Counted from the stretch's first letter, positions 32,144 to 41,871 are shown. The stretch: 64,000 nt of DNA from Corynebacterium tuscaniense (GCF_008693065.1 NZ_VXKH01000004.1:1-64000), one strand, 5' to 3'. Numbers and translations: made by a program. Notes: generated by a model from the letters alone, not told the origin.

Positions 32144-32983
32144 ATGACAACAACGCACACAAATCAACCGGTGGATGGTCATGAGGGCTATCAGCCAGAG
32201 ATTACTGGTTTCACCATTGTCCTTAACAACTTTGAGGGCCCTTATGACTTGCTGCTAAATCTCATTGGTGCCAGGAAACTCGATATCACCGAAATTGCTC
32301 TGGCTGAAGTCACCGATGAGTTCATTGAATATGTACGTTTGTTGGGGGAGACGGCACAGTTAGATGAAGTCACTGAGTTTCTGGTCACGGCAGCAACGCT
32401 GTTAGCGCTGAAAACACAGCGGCTCTTGCCACGCAGCGGTGAGGACGAAGAGGAAGATCTGGAGCTTCTGTCATCCCGTGACCTCCTGTTCGCCCGCTTG
32501 TTGCAGTACCGGGCCTACCAACAGGTGGCCGACCGTTTTGAGAAATGGCAGGCGAATGCGCGGCGGCGCTACCCCCGTGCGGTGGGAATAGAGGAACAGT
32601 TCCTCGACCTCATTCCACCAGTGGATTTGGGGCATTCAGCGGGCAGTTTTGCCGAGTTAGCGGCATCTGTTTTTCGTCCTAAGCCACCAGAAACGGTGCG
32701 TACTGACCACGTGCATGCCCAAGCAGTATCTGTGCCGGAGCAGGCCGGCAAAATCTTGGACACGTTGAAACTCGCCGGCCCGGATCATTGGCTGACCTTC
32801 ACCGCACTGACACGTGACTGCACCAAAACAATGGAAATTGTTGGTAGGTTTTTGGCGGTCTTGGAGCTATATAAAGCTCATGCGATTGATGCGCAACAGG
32901 AGGAAGCCCTTGGACAACTGGACATCGCGTGGACCGGTAAAAATGTTGATCCCGCGGTGGTAGCCGCACAGAACTGGGAGTAG
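32144..32983 (+). CDS. scpA: Segregation and condensation protein A
   Basis: There are 279 residues. The N-terminal signature FEGPYDLLLNLIGARKLDITEIALAEVTDEFIEY (in part FEGPYDLLLNLI) marks the kleisin that bridges the two SMC heads. ATLLALKTQRLLPR is the second conserved helix, and the C-terminal winged helix is in LTFTALTRDCTKTMEIVGRF. It works with Smc and ScpB in chromosome compaction. scpB follows after five bases. Confidence 0.95.
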   Translation: MTTTHTNQPVDGHEGYQPEITGFTIVLNNFEGPYDLLLNLIGARKLDITEIALAEVTDEFIEYVRLLGETAQLDEVTEFLVTAATLLALKTQRLLPRSGEDEEEDLELLSSRDLLFARLLQYRAYQQVADRFEKWQANARRRYPRAVGIEEQFLDLIPPVDLGHSAGSFAELAASVFRPKPPETVRTDHVHAQAVSVPEQAGKILDTLKLAGPDHWLTFTALTRDCTKTMEIVGRFLAVLELYKAHAIDAQQEEALGQLDIAWTGKNVDPAVVAAQNWE

Positions 32984-32988
32984 GGACG

Positions 32989-33552
32989 ATGGAGAGTTAT
33001 TCAGACCAGCCCATGGTGTCGCAGCTGCGTTCACAGATTGAATCCATCCTCCTGGTGATCGATACACCCGCCACCGTTGCGGACCTGGCTGGTGCTTTAC
33101 ATGCCGTCCCAGCAGATATTGCCTTAGTTCTGAAAGAGTGGGCGGAAGAACTGGATCACCGCGGTTCCGGGATGGACTTGCGTGAAACCGCCGAAGGTTG
33201 GCGGCTGTACACCCGGCCAGAGAATGCAGATGCTGTAGAGGCATTCCTGGTGGATGGCACCCAAACCAGACTCAGTCGCGCCGCGATGGAGACACTGGCG
33301 GTGGTTGCGTACCGGCAACCGGTCACCCGAGCCCAAGTAGCGGGTGTCCGCGGAGTGAACGTCGATGGTGTCATGCGCACGTTGACCCTGCGAGGGCTTA
33401 TTGCGGAAGTGGAACCTGATGAATCGTCTGGCGCTCACCGCTACGTCACTACTGAACTGTTCTTGGAGCAATTAGGCATTGACTCTTTGGACAAGTTGCC
33501 GGACTTAGCTCCGCTGCTTCCGGAAATCGATTCCATAGAAGATGCCTGGTAG
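32989..33552 (+). CDS. scpB: Segregation and condensation protein B
   Basis: There are 187 residues forming two winged-helix domains. The conserved core ALAVVAYRQPVTRAQVAGVRG is seen as TLAVVAYRQPVTRAQVAGVRG (in part VVAYRQPVTRAQV), with VMRTLTLRGLIAE following. It dimerises and binds ScpA. The first ATG follows TAGGGACG. rluB starts 11 bases downstream. Confidence 0.95.
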   Translation: MESYSDQPMVSQLRSQIESILLVIDTPATVADLAGALHAVPADIALVLKEWAEELDHRGSGMDLRETAEGWRLYTRPENADAVEAFLVDGTQTRLSRAAMETLAVVAYRQPVTRAQVAGVRGVNVDGVMRTLTLRGLIAEVEPDESSGAHRYVTTELFLEQLGIDSLDKLPDLAPLLPEIDSIEDAW

Positions 33553-33563
33553 GTTCGGGGACT

Positions 33564-34604
33564 ATGAAACCTACCGCTCGCCGAGAAGGCTCACCGGATA
33601 AGGGGCCTAATAAAGGCCACAAGAATCAACCTGAACGGGGCAAGGACCAAAAGTTCTTGCTCTCAAACGCAAAGCCCGCCAAGCACCAGAACGTTAGCTT
33701 GAGCGAGCGACGCGCGGCCGCTGGGAAATCCGCAGAAGAACCACACCCGCTCGCTGACAATTGGTGGGACCATCGTGAAGATCCCGTTGCCCCGGAGGGC
33801 AAGTCCATCGAACTGGGTGGCCCAGGTAACCAGGAGAATCACTGGGGGGCGGGCAGGAAACGTCGACAAGCAGAAGGCGTGCGCTTGCAGAAGGTCCTGG
33901 CGCAGGCCGGCGTGGCATCGCGTCGGAACTGTGAGGTGATGATCGATGAGGGCCGCGTTGAGGTCAACGGCAAGATCATTCGCCAGCAAGGCGTGCGGGT
34001 GGACCCGAACGTGGACATCATCCGCGTTGACGGTGTACGTGTGAATGTGAATGAGGAACACCAGTATTTCGCACTGAATAAGCCACGCGGGATGCACACC
34101 ACGATGGAAGATGAATTCGGCCGCCCGTGCGTGGGCGATGTTGTGGCAGACCGTGTTGTAGCCGGCAATCGCCTCTTCCACGTGGGGCGCCTGGATGCGG
34201 ACACGGAGGGCCTGCTCATCCTCACCAACGATGGTGAATTGGCTAATCGCCTCATGCACCCGCGTTACGGCGTGTCCAAGACGTACCTGGCCACTGTGCT
34301 CGGTGAAGCGAAGCCGGCGCTGGTACGCGAGCTGAAGGACGGTATCGAGCTCGATGACGGTGTAGCCAAGGCTGACTACGCGCAGATTGTGGATACACAC
34401 CAGGGACAATCGCTCATCCGCCTGGAGATTCATGAGGGCCGCAAGCACATTGTGCGCCGCATGCTCAAAACGGCCGGTTACCCAGTCCAACGTCTCGTCC
34501 GCACCAAGGTGCACACGGTGCAGCTGGGTGAGCTGAAGCCGGGCGCGATGCGCGCGCTCAATGATTCGGAGCTGACGGCCCTGTATAAGGCAGTGGAGAT
34601 GTAA
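33564..34604 (+). CDS. rluB: 23S rRNA pseudouridine synthase RluB-type
   Basis: There are 346 residues. A basic, Lys/Pro/Asn-rich extension of about 100 residues comes first, then an S4 domain (RLQKVLAQAGVASRRNCEVMI, in part), then the RsuA-family catalytic domain with the catalytic Asp in GRLDADTEGLLILTND. KTYLATVLG and GRKHIVRRML complete the motif set. It probably isomerises a uridine in helix 89 of 23S rRNA. It is fused end to end with cmk: the TAA is followed directly by the cmk ATG. Confidence 0.9.
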   Translation: MKPTARREGSPDKGPNKGHKNQPERGKDQKFLLSNAKPAKHQNVSLSERRAAAGKSAEEPHPLADNWWDHREDPVAPEGKSIELGGPGNQENHWGAGRKRRQAEGVRLQKVLAQAGVASRRNCEVMIDEGRVEVNGKIIRQQGVRVDPNVDIIRVDGVRVNVNEEHQYFALNKPRGMHTTMEDEFGRPCVGDVVADRVVAGNRLFHVGRLDADTEGLLILTNDGELANRLMHPRYGVSKTYLATVLGEAKPALVRELKDGIELDDGVAKADYAQIVDTHQGQSLIRLEIHEGRKHIVRRMLKTAGYPVQRLVRTKVHTVQLGELKPGAMRALNDSELTALYKAVEM

Positions 34605-35309
34605 ATGGCTAGCACTGAGAGTTTGACAAACATGCCCGATGGCGGCTTGATCCTCGCTGTCGATGGGCCTTCAGGGACCGGCAAATCAACAACGTGCCGT
34701 GCGCTGGCTAAACTGCTCAGCGCTAAGTATGTGGACACAGGAGCAATGTACCGTGTGGCCACCTTGGCTGTGCTGCGTGCTGGCGTGGATCCTGCTGATA
34801 CCGCTGCGGTCATTGACGTGACCCGCAATCTTCCGCTTGAGGTTTCCGATGATCCGGATTCCACCGAGGTGATCCTCGCGGGTGAGGATGTCTCGCGTGA
34901 GATCCGTGAACGCGACGTCACGCAGAATGTTTCTGCCGTCTCAGCCATTCCGGACGTGCGCGTGAACCTCGTGGAATTGCAACGCAAGCTCGCACGCGAT
35001 GCGCATCGCGCCATCGTGGAGGGCCGCGATATCGGCACCGTTGTACTTGTAGACGCCCCGGCGAAGGCCTACCTCACCGCCTCACCGGAGGTCCGTGCGC
35101 AGCGCCGCTACGACCAAGATGTCGCTGCAGGCCGGGAAGTCGATTTTGACACGGTGCTCGCGGACGTCATTCGTCGCGATGAGCTGGATTCCTCACGTGA
35201 GACAAGTCCACTGCGTCCTGCTGAGGACGCGGAGATCATTGATACTTCCCAGATGAGCAAGGATGAAGTCCTGGCTACCCTTATCGCGTTGATTGAAAGG
35301 AGTGCATGA
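34605..35309 (+). CDS. cmk: Cytidylate kinase
   Basis: There are 234 residues. It phosphorylates CMP and dCMP. The P-loop is GPSGTGKST (21-29); [12 protein letters not shown] and EGRDIGTVV are the CMP-binding segments, and [12 protein letters not shown] is the lid region. It begins immediately at the rluB stop and ends four bases into der (ATGA overlap). The rluB-cmk-der order is conserved in Corynebacterium and Mycobacterium. Confidence 0.96.
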   Translation: MASTESLTNMPDGGLILAVDGPSGTGKSTTCRALAKLLSAKYVDTGAMYRVATLAVLRAGVDPADTAAVIDVTRNLPLEVSDDPDSTEVILAGEDVSREIRERDVTQNVSAVSAIPDVRVNLVELQRKLARDAHRAIVEGRDIGTVVLVDAPAKAYLTASPEVRAQRRYDQDVAAGREVDFDTVLADVIRRDELDSSRETSPLRPAEDAEIIDTSQMSKDEVLATLIALIERSA

Positions 35310-36910
35310 TGGCTGACCAGCGCAGTAACAACGAGTATTCAGATGATGCGCCCACACAGTTCCAGTACACCGAGTTCAACCCCGCGGATTATGAGGGTGA
35401 GGAATACTTCATCTCCGAGTACGGGGAGGAAGCTGAGCAGCTTTTCGACGACTCGGGGTTCGGCCCCGCTGATTACGGCGACGATGCTGGTGCAGCCGAA
35501 CTGCATGACGATATGTCGGAGGAAGACTGGGCCGAGGTCGAGGCAGCCTTCGGCATCCAGCGTATCAACGCCGATGGGCACCTGGAGGAAGCGCTGCCCA
35601 CGGTTGCGATTGTCGGTCGCCCAAACGTGGGTAAATCTTCATTGGTGAACCGTTTCTTGGGCCGTCGTGAGGCCGTGGTGGAGGACCACCCTGGCGTCAC
35701 CCGTGACCGCGTTAGCTACCTGGCGGACTGGGCAGGCCGTCGCTTTTGGGTGCAGGACACCGGTGGATGGGACCCGGATGCGAAAGGCATTCACGCGTCC
35801 ATCGCCCACCAGTCTGAAGCAGCAATGCACGATGCGGACATCATCCTCATGGTTGTGGACTCCCACGTTGGTGTGACGGAATCTGATGCCGCGATGGCGC
35901 GTAACCTGCAGCGCTCCGAAGTACCGATCATCCTGGTGGCTAACAAGTTTGAGTCCGAGTCCCAGTGGGCGGATGTCGCGGAGTTCTACTCCCTTGGCCT
36001 GGGTGACCCGTGGCCTGTCTCAGCATTGCATGGCCGTGGTGGTGCGGATGTTCTGGATGAGATCATTCGCCTCTTCCCAGAGGTGCCCAAGTCCGCCAAC
36101 TCAATCACCGAGGGCCCGCGCCGCGTGACGCTGGTGGGTAAGCCGAACGTGGGCAAGTCCTCGCTGCTGAACAAGCTGTCCAAGTCCGATCGTGCTGTTG
36201 TGGATAATGTCGCTGGCACGACTGTTGACCCGGTGGATGAGCTCATCCAGCTGGACCAAAAGCTATGGCGCTTCATTGACACGGCCGGCCTGCGTAAGAA
36301 GGTCAAGAACGCGACTGGACACGAGTATTACGCCTCTTTGCGTACACGTGGCACGATCGATGCGGCTGAAGTATGCGTCGTGCTTATCGACGCATCGCAG
36401 GAGATCACCGAACAAGACCAACGCGTCATCTCCATGGTGTTAGATGCGGGCAAGGCCATGGTCATTGCTTTCAACAAATGGGACCTCATGGATGAGGACC
36501 GCAGGTATTACTTTGACCGTGAGTTCGACATGCAGCTAAGCCAGTTGCCCTGGGTGTCCAAAATCAATATCTCCGCCGAAACCGGGCGTGGCCTTCACCG
36601 CCTGGAGCAGGAGATGATCACGGCTCTAGAGAACTGGGATCGCCGTATCTCCACTGGTCAGCTGAACAACTGGCTGCGTGAAGCGATTGCTGCCAACCCA
36701 CCGCCGATGAAAAACAACCGCCTTCCTAAGGTGCTTTTTGCCACGATGGTGGGTACTCGTCCGCCAACCATTGTTCTCTTCACCACAGGTTTCTTGGATG
36801 GTGGCTACCGCCGTTACTTGGAGCGTAAGTTCCGTGAACAATTTGGCTACCACGGCACTCCCGTCCGTTTCGCAGTGCGCGTGCGTGAACGCAACCCGAA
36901 GCGACGCTAA
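35306..36910 (+). CDS. der: GTPase Der (EngA), ribosome assembly factor
   Basis: There are 534 residues, longer than the usual 440-490 because of an acidic N-terminal extension of about 97 residues rich in Asp, Glu, Tyr and Phe. Two tandem GTPase domains follow: GRPNVGKSS near residue 105 and GKPNVGKSS in the second domain. DTGGWD and DTAGLRKK are the two G3 motifs, and the C-terminal KH-like domain ends in [10 protein letters not shown]. It acts in 50S subunit maturation. Strong GAAAGGAG lies upstream; tandem ATGs make the start uncertain by one codon. Confidence 0.95.
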   Translation: MMADQRSNNEYSDDAPTQFQYTEFNPADYEGEEYFISEYGEEAEQLFDDSGFGPADYGDDAGAAELHDDMSEEDWAEVEAAFGIQRINADGHLEEALPTVAIVGRPNVGKSSLVNRFLGRREAVVEDHPGVTRDRVSYLADWAGRRFWVQDTGGWDPDAKGIHASIAHQSEAAMHDADIILMVVDSHVGVTESDAAMARNLQRSEVPIILVANKFESESQWADVAEFYSLGLGDPWPVSALHGRGGADVLDEIIRLFPEVPKSANSITEGPRRVTLVGKPNVGKSSLLNKLSKSDRAVVDNVAGTTVDPVDELIQLDQKLWRFIDTAGLRKKVKNATGHEYYASLRTRGTIDAAEVCVVLIDASQEITEQDQRVISMVLDAGKAMVIAFNKWDLMDEDRRYYFDREFDMQLSQLPWVSKINISAETGRGLHRLEQEMITALENWDRRISTGQLNNWLREAIAANPPPMKNNRLPKVLFATMVGTRPPTIVLFTTGFLDGGYRRYLERKFREQFGYHGTPVRFAVRVRERNPKRR

Positions 36911-36922
36911 GAGCTACTGACC

Positions 36923-37654
36923 GTGCCACACCCTCGCAGAGCCCGCACCGTTACCGTTGACTCACCCAATGGCGGACCACTCGAGTTTTGCTATCACTGC
37001 TCTGTGCCACAGATAGAAGAAGGCGAGTTATTGCCACTCATCGTGGGAATCCACGGCAGGGGAGATAACGGCTACGACTTCCTCGTTGGCACCAACCTTG
37101 GCGTGGCCAACGCCGTGGTGGTCACCCCCACGGGCCGGGGTCTGGCATGGAGTCCTGCACCTTATGCCATCACCACAGTTGAACAAGACACCGCACTGAT
37201 TGAAGCGATCATCGCTGACATCAGTACGGCCTATCCGATTGATCCGCATCGCGTGTACCTCGCCGGATTTTCCAATGGTGGGGGACTCGTTGCCGTTCTA
37301 GCTACGAACAATCCAGAAAAGTACGCCGGAGCCGCTACCGTTGCTGGCGCCATCCGGACGACACCGGGTGAACTGACAGCGGGCGCTCCCATCGACTACC
37401 TGAACATTCACGGCACATGGGATGACGTTGTGCCGTATGCCGGTGAGAATCGCGGTGGCGGGGGAGTGATCCAACCAGCGCGGGACGTTACGGCTGCCTT
37501 TGCGCAACGCAACGGTGATGCGGCACGGACCGTACACATTCCCGTCGAAGGCATGGGGCATGAATGGCCGGCAGGTATCTGGGCACCCAGCAGGGGTATA
37601 GACGTGACTGAGACTATTCTCGATTTCTTCAGTGTCTCGTGGGATACGGACTAG
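36923..37654 (+). CDS. Alpha/beta-hydrolase, PHB-depolymerase/LpqC-like esterase (no signal peptide)
   Basis: There are 243 residues. The nucleophile elbow is AGFSNGGG with the catalytic Ser, the oxyanion segment is LIVGIHGRGDNGYDF (in part IVGIHGRGDNG), and a final His is in EGMGHEWPAG. The order and the LNIHGTWDDVVPY stretch fit the esterase/feruloyl-esterase group that includes mycobacterial LpqC, but no signal peptide is visible, so it is probably cytosolic. A related lipoprotein is encoded at 38510-39472. Its 3' end overlaps the convergent methyltransferase gene by four bases. Confidence 0.8.
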   Translation: MPHPRRARTVTVDSPNGGPLEFCYHCSVPQIEEGELLPLIVGIHGRGDNGYDFLVGTNLGVANAVVVTPTGRGLAWSPAPYAITTVEQDTALIEAIIADISTAYPIDPHRVYLAGFSNGGGLVAVLATNNPEKYAGAATVAGAIRTTPGELTAGAPIDYLNIHGTWDDVVPYAGENRGGGGVIQPARDVTAAFAQRNGDAARTVHIPVEGMGHEWPAGIWAPSRGIDVTETILDFFSVSWDTD

Positions 37655-38442
37655 ACACGCTCATACACAAACGCGTCTGTGCGATAGGGCAGAGGAATCA
37701 CATCATCATCTTCAAACCCCAGGCGTTCATAGAGATACCACTGCAGATTCGACTCCACTTTTGATCGTGTCGTTTCTGATGCACGCAACCAGTAAGACCG
37801 CGTCTTCGCCAACGCGATTAAATCCGTGATGGTCGCCTCCTGGTACCAACGCAAGCGGAGTTCCTCGGCCAGAATCCACGGGGGGTGCACCTCTGGGTAG
37901 AAGCCTTCTCGGTGTACATCTCCGGAATGGGAAATGCGTGAATACCGCAGTACCCACGGGTGGGAAACATCCAGTGTGTTCCAACACAACATGAGTTTGC
38001 CTCCTGGCACCACAACGCGGTCAGCCTCAGCGCTTGCTGCACGTGTATCCACCCAATGCCAGGTCTGCGCACTAACGTACGCGTCCACGGAGTGGTCTTT
38101 CACTGCAGTTGCCTCAGCCGTGGCGCGCCAGGTGAACACCTCTGGGTGGCGCTGCTTCAACACGGCGAGCATGTCGGCGGACGGGTCCACGGCAAACACC
38201 GTCCGTTCAGCACTGAGTAAATCAGCCGAGAGTTTACCCGTCCCGGCACCAACATCAATGACGGTGTGTGCGGAATCGATGAGGTTGGTGACGGCGGATG
38301 GGTATGAGGGCCGGACGTCATCATAAAGCGATGCCCCTGATTGAAACGCATCCGCCGTGCGCGCGCGTAACGCTGCGTCGCTGAAGCCCGGCGCATTCTT
38401 CTTGCTTGGAATGAAGCGACGTGACTCCGGGCGGAAACTCAT
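37651..38442 (-). CDS. Class I SAM-dependent methyltransferase (UbiE/COQ5-like)
   Basis: There are 263 residues. The SAM-binding loop is VIDVGAGTGKLSADLL, followed by the acidic FAVDPSADML and the later QTWHWVD segment typical of small-molecule methyltransferases of this class. The substrate is not predictable. It lies alone on the minus strand between two related esterase genes, which suggests insertion between them or a tandem duplication that straddled it. The start is at 38442, with TTCCTCCCC read in reverse as GGGGAGGAA upstream. Confidence 0.8.
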   Translation of the reverse strand: MSFRPESRRFIPSKKNAPGFSDAALRARTADAFQSGASLYDDVRPSYPSAVTNLIDSAHTVIDVGAGTGKLSADLLSAERTVFAVDPSADMLAVLKQRHPEVFTWRATAEATAVKDHSVDAYVSAQTWHWVDTRAASAEADRVVVPGGKLMLCWNTLDVSHPWVLRYSRISHSGDVHREGFYPEVHPPWILAEELRLRWYQEATITDLIALAKTRSYWLRASETTRSKVESNLQWYLYERLGFEDDDVIPLPYRTDAFVYERV

Positions 38443-38496
38443 GGGGAGGAATGTACCTGGTGCCGGGGCATGGAGCGAACTTTTGGGTGAGTAGCG

Positions 38497-38502
38497 TAGG
38501 TT
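38497..38502 (+). promoter_or_regulatory. -10 box of a leaderless promoter for the esterase lipoprotein
   Basis: TAGGTT lies seven bases before the GTG at 38510, and a second copy TAGATT overlaps it at 38502-38507. There is no Shine-Dalgarno. The gene is probably translated from a leaderless message. Confidence 0.45.
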
Positions 38503-38509
38503 AGATTGA

Positions 38510-39472
38510 GTGAAAAACGCCCATCTGAAAACCGCTTTCCGCCCAGCAGTAGCTGCTGCTGTGGTGCTGTTGAGCAGCTTTCATACGGGCGCATGTGGCT
38601 TGCTGCCGGCTACACAGACGGTTGAAGACAAGGTGGTGGAAGTCTTCAGCGAACCTCCGGCATACCGCCCCTTGGCTAACGGCCCCACCACGACACATCG
38701 TCGCACAATGCAGATTGGTGGGCATGAACGCGAGTATCTCGTCTCCACACCGACGGACGTTTACGCGCTCGAAGGGTTGCCGCTCATCTTGGTGTTCCAC
38801 GGCTACCGCATGACCATGGATCAGATGCGTGCCACCACGGATTTTGATTCCGCCCACGCCGTTGTGGTGTATATGCAGGGTGTAGATACCGCCTGGGCTC
38901 CCGCGCCCTATGCAACGACAACGGGGGAGGAGGACCTGGCATTTTTCGACGCCGTGCGCGAGCAAATGTTGCGTGATTTCCCGGTTAATCCCTCGCGCGT
39001 GTTTGCCGCCGGTCACTCCAACGGCGGTGGTTTTGTGGCGTACGCGGCATGCCATCGCCCACACCATCTCACCGGAATAGCTTCAGTGTCTGCCGCCTAT
39101 TACGAGACGGTTTTTGAGGGCTGTGCGCCGATACCCATGAAACAGATTGATTTCCACGGCACAGATGACCCTGTCATCGACTATGAGGGCGGCTGGCGGT
39201 ACCACACCCGCTATGAGCCAATACCGCGTGTACTTGCTGAAGCAGAAAAACGGAACCACTGCGATGCTCAACCCATCTCTGCCCCCTTTGAGCGCCCAGG
39301 ACAAAAACTCACCTGGCAACACTGCGATGCGCCACTGGAGCACTACCGCCTCGAGGGCAGCAGACACGTGTGGCCCGGCGGTCTTATCGACATCGGGCCG
39401 GGCGCACTAACAAGCAAGAACTTTGCTACAAAGACGATACTCGACTTCTTCCGCATCCCCCGGCGCAATTAA
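38510..39472 (+). CDS. LpqC-like secreted esterase lipoprotein
   Basis: There are 320 residues. The N-terminus (FRPAVAAAVVLLSSFHTGAC) is a signal peptide with Cys29 as a likely lipid site, although the lipobox TGAC is not ideal. The esterase core matches the protein at 36923: LILVFHGYRMTMDQM for the oxyanion region, AGHSNGGGFVAYAA as the nucleophile elbow, IDFHGTDDPVIDYEGG with the acid, and GSRHVWPGG with the His. Four extra cysteines (CHRP, GCAP, NHCD, HCD) could form disulfides, in keeping with export. It ends in a hairpin terminator shared with the convergent surface protein gene. Confidence 0.8.
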   Translation: MKNAHLKTAFRPAVAAAVVLLSSFHTGACGLLPATQTVEDKVVEVFSEPPAYRPLANGPTTTHRRTMQIGGHEREYLVSTPTDVYALEGLPLILVFHGYRMTMDQMRATTDFDSAHAVVVYMQGVDTAWAPAPYATTTGEEDLAFFDAVREQMLRDFPVNPSRVFAAGHSNGGGFVAYAACHRPHHLTGIASVSAAYYETVFEGCAPIPMKQIDFHGTDDPVIDYEGGWRYHTRYEPIPRVLAEAEKRNHCDAQPISAPFERPGQKLTWQHCDAPLEHYRLEGSRHVWPGGLIDIGPGALTSKNFATKTILDFFRIPRRN

Positions 39473-39485
39473 ACACCGGGGGATG
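39454..39485. terminator. Hairpin between convergent genes
   Basis: CATCCCCCGG pairs perfectly with CCGGGGGATG; the TAA stop of the esterase lipoprotein lies in the 12-base loop. AAAA follows on the plus strand. It lies between the ends of two convergent genes and may stop both. Confidence 0.6.
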
Positions 39486-39496
39486 AAAACCGAGAA

Positions 39497-41692
39497 TTAC
39501 TCCGTTTCAGATGACCCATTTCCCTTGTTAGAGGACAGTTCCTCCGTGGCGGCCTTACTCAAAGACTTCTCACCGCACACACCTGGGATCAGAGCCAAAG
39601 TGAGCAGGGTTAGTCCACCGAAGGCAGCCGCAATCGCCTGACGGTTGTCGTCGACAGCCTTTGCCAAATGCGGGTTCCAGATACCCATCTGCTTCTGGGT
39701 CTCTGCAATGAACTGGTCGATGGCAACGTTCTTCGATCCGCCGACAAGTTGCGACACAAGCGCAACTGCAGGAAGCAGGAACAGCAGCGTCCCACCAACG
39801 GTGCCGATGCAGCGACCCAACCCCGAATTCAAGCGACCTTCCAGCTCACTGAGCCTGTCGTTCAGATCCTTATTGGTGTTCTCAAGGTCCGTGATGGCTT
39901 TGTCAGCGTCCTTGATGCGATCCTCGAGCTCCTTATTCTTGTCCTGCGCATCCTTGATCGCGTCTTCAGCCTCCTTGATGGCATCCTCCGCGTCCTTGAT
40001 GCGACCATCGAGCTCTTTATTCTTGTCCTCAAGCTCCTTGTTCTTGCCCTTGAGGTCCTCCGCTTCCTTTTCAGCGTCTTCAAGGCGCTTATTCAGGTCG
40101 TCGATGACATCTCGGACGGGCTTTTCTTCACCTTGGTACTCAACAGTGCAGTCGCAGCCGCTTTGTTCAACCCACGTGGATGCTTCAGCCGACTCATCCG
40201 TCTCGTAGGTGACGGTGAACTTGAGCTCGCTGTCCTCCTTCGTAGGGGTGTACTTGAATGTGATCTCTTTTTCTTCACCGGGCAAGAAGGAGATCTTCTC
40301 GTCTTCGGCCACAACGTTGCCGGCTGCATCCGTCACCTTCGGGTGGGTAATACGCGCGTTACCACCCAAACCGAGCTTCATGGTTAACTCGATTTCCTCG
40401 CCAGGCTTAGCCTTGTATGGGTTGTCCTTCGTCCACTCTTTTCCGTTAATGAGGACCTTTGCTGTTGGCTCACGAGTGGCATCGACGGATCCATCAATGC
40501 CACTGACCTTTGCTGCAGAGTTCGCTGATGCAAACCCAGCTGAGGTACCTATCTGCGGGTCAAAATCAGTTGGCGCCAAGCGGTAGTTCGTTGACTTGGC
40601 TGCAGGTACGAGGCCAATCTTCTTGATATCGTAGCTCACCCGGGCATCCTGCGGAATATTCGAAACCGTCACGCGGAATCCACCGTCTACGGGAGTTACA
40701 TCAAGCTTAACCGCATCCTTCTGCTCCTGAGTGAGTGGCGGTTGACCAGAACCAGTGATCAACGTGACCCCGGTGATCTTCGGTTCCCAGGAATCCTTAT
40801 CGGTCATCTTCCACGGTTCGTCGCCATTGTTACCGTCGTTCTTGGGAACGTAAGTCACCGCAGCGGTGCCACTCGGAGGGTTGACGGGAGTAATCGCGTG
40901 CATTCCAAGATGCACGTCAAAGCCATTGGGATCAACAAAAGCATCGGTCCAGGATTGGTACTTTTTGTCGTTCTCATTCTGGCCACTGACAATTTGCTTG
41001 TATGTGACGCTGAACCCGAATGGAGTTGTATCGGCGGAGCTCACGGTGCCGTCAGTCAGTCGCGTCCAGTACTTCACTGGCTGGTCCTCAAGGACACGGG
41101 AACTACCAGTCGGGCCTGACTCTAAACCATCACCAGTACCGTAGAAGGACCCGTGTACGGAAATGGGGACACTGACTGGGACGATGCCCGATACGTCGTC
41201 GGCGTTATCCAAGCCCGTGATGGAAATGCCGTTAGCAATTTTGCCGGCGCCGAACCGAGCATTCGTGTTCTTAACTTGAAGGACTTTATTCGAACTTCCG
41301 GGAATGCCAAACGTCGCGTCTGCAGTGCCCACGGAGACACCACCGCCAGAGTGTTCTTCTTTAGCAGCACCGAAGAAGACCTCGATTGTGGAACCCTTGG
41401 ACACCTTTGCCATATCGACATTCAAACGGATCTTCCAGCCCGCCTGCAGTTCAACATTGCCGTTAGCCAATGCGTCATAATCCGCGGTGATCTTGTTGCC
41501 GTCCTTGTCAAAGATGCCTTCAACTACGACCGCATCAGCCGGGATATTTGTATTGCTCTGAGCAATAGCCGCCGGCGCACCAAGCGGAGACGCGGTGTCA
41601 AGCACCTGGACACCAGAGACAGCGAGGCCAGCGGCAACCGCGATGGACATGACACGGTTGAAGCGGAACGTTGTATCGCGGGGGATACGCAT
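39497..41692 (-). CDS. Large secreted surface protein with coiled-coil stalk and C-terminal membrane anchor
   Basis: There are 731 residues from the ATG at 41690-41692, chosen because TAGGAG lies 7 bases upstream; the frame is open further but without signal-peptide sense. A signal peptide ends at PAAIAQ (about residue 45). The body has beta-rich domains. About residues 545-650 are a coiled coil of Glu/Lys/Asp/Leu heptads (DLNKRLEDAEKEAEDL, KNKELEDRIKDADKA), encoded at about 39830-40110. The C-terminal domain has GRCIGTVGGTLLFLLPAVAL (a possible helix), then QKQMGIWNPHLA and a further hydrophobic stretch with PGVCGEKS, a layout common in corynebacterial surface proteins. Two Cys there may pair. 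There is no LPxTG sorting signal. A role in adhesion or envelope structure is inferred. Confidence 0.75.
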   Translation of the reverse strand: MRIPRDTTFRFNRVMSIAVAAGLAVSGVQVLDTASPLGAPAAIAQSNTNIPADAVVVEGIFDKDGNKITADYDALANGNVELQAGWKIRLNVDMAKVSKGSTIEVFFGAAKEEHSGGGVSVGTADATFGIPGSSNKVLQVKNTNARFGAGKIANGISITGLDNADDVSGIVPVSVPISVHGSFYGTGDGLESGPTGSSRVLEDQPVKYWTRLTDGTVSSADTTPFGFSVTYKQIVSGQNENDKKYQSWTDAFVDPNGFDVHLGMHAITPVNPPSGTAAVTYVPKNDGNNGDEPWKMTDKDSWEPKITGVTLITGSGQPPLTQEQKDAVKLDVTPVDGGFRVTVSNIPQDARVSYDIKKIGLVPAAKSTNYRLAPTDFDPQIGTSAGFASANSAAKVSGIDGSVDATREPTAKVLINGKEWTKDNPYKAKPGEEIELTMKLGLGGNARITHPKVTDAAGNVVAEDEKISFLPGEEKEITFKYTPTKEDSELKFTVTYETDESAEASTWVEQSGCDCTVEYQGEEKPVRDVIDDLNKRLEDAEKEAEDLKGKNKELEDKNKELDGRIKDAEDAIKEAEDAIKDAQDKNKELEDRIKDADKAITDLENTNKDLNDRLSELEGRLNSGLGRCIGTVGGTLLFLLPAVALVSQLVGGSKNVAIDQFIAETQKQMGIWNPHLAKAVDDNRQAIAAAFGGLTLLTLALIPGVCGEKSLSKAATEELSSNKGNGSSETE

Positions 41693-41871
41693 ATATGAAC
41701 TCCTAGCGTTGGGGACCACAAAGGGAAGTGGTAGTGGATCTAGCTGTTCACTGGGCCTGACCCCCGTGGTCAGCATGTAACATCCACGGTTTTGCCAGCA
41801 CAGTTCCAGCCAGATATAAGATTCCAGTGCAACATAATAGTGGAACTGGTAACTACTGGCATAGCTGGTGG
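41693..41871 (-). promoter_or_regulatory. Upstream region of the surface protein gene
   Basis: 179 bases separate the surface protein gene from the antiporter gene upstream of it. On the minus strand there are two possible -10 boxes, TATTAT and TTATAT, followed by a leader of more than 100 bases with the inverted repeat CCGTGG/CCACGG, then AGGAG and the ATG. The long leader is unusual for this window and could carry post-transcriptional control. Confidence 0.35.

Noticed and set aside
32144-32983. An insertion sequence or prophage in the xerD-scpAB region because xerD is an integrase-like gene
   Set aside because: xerD is flanked by conserved housekeeping genes and shows all hallmarks of the chromosomal recombinase; no att repeats or phage genes are present.
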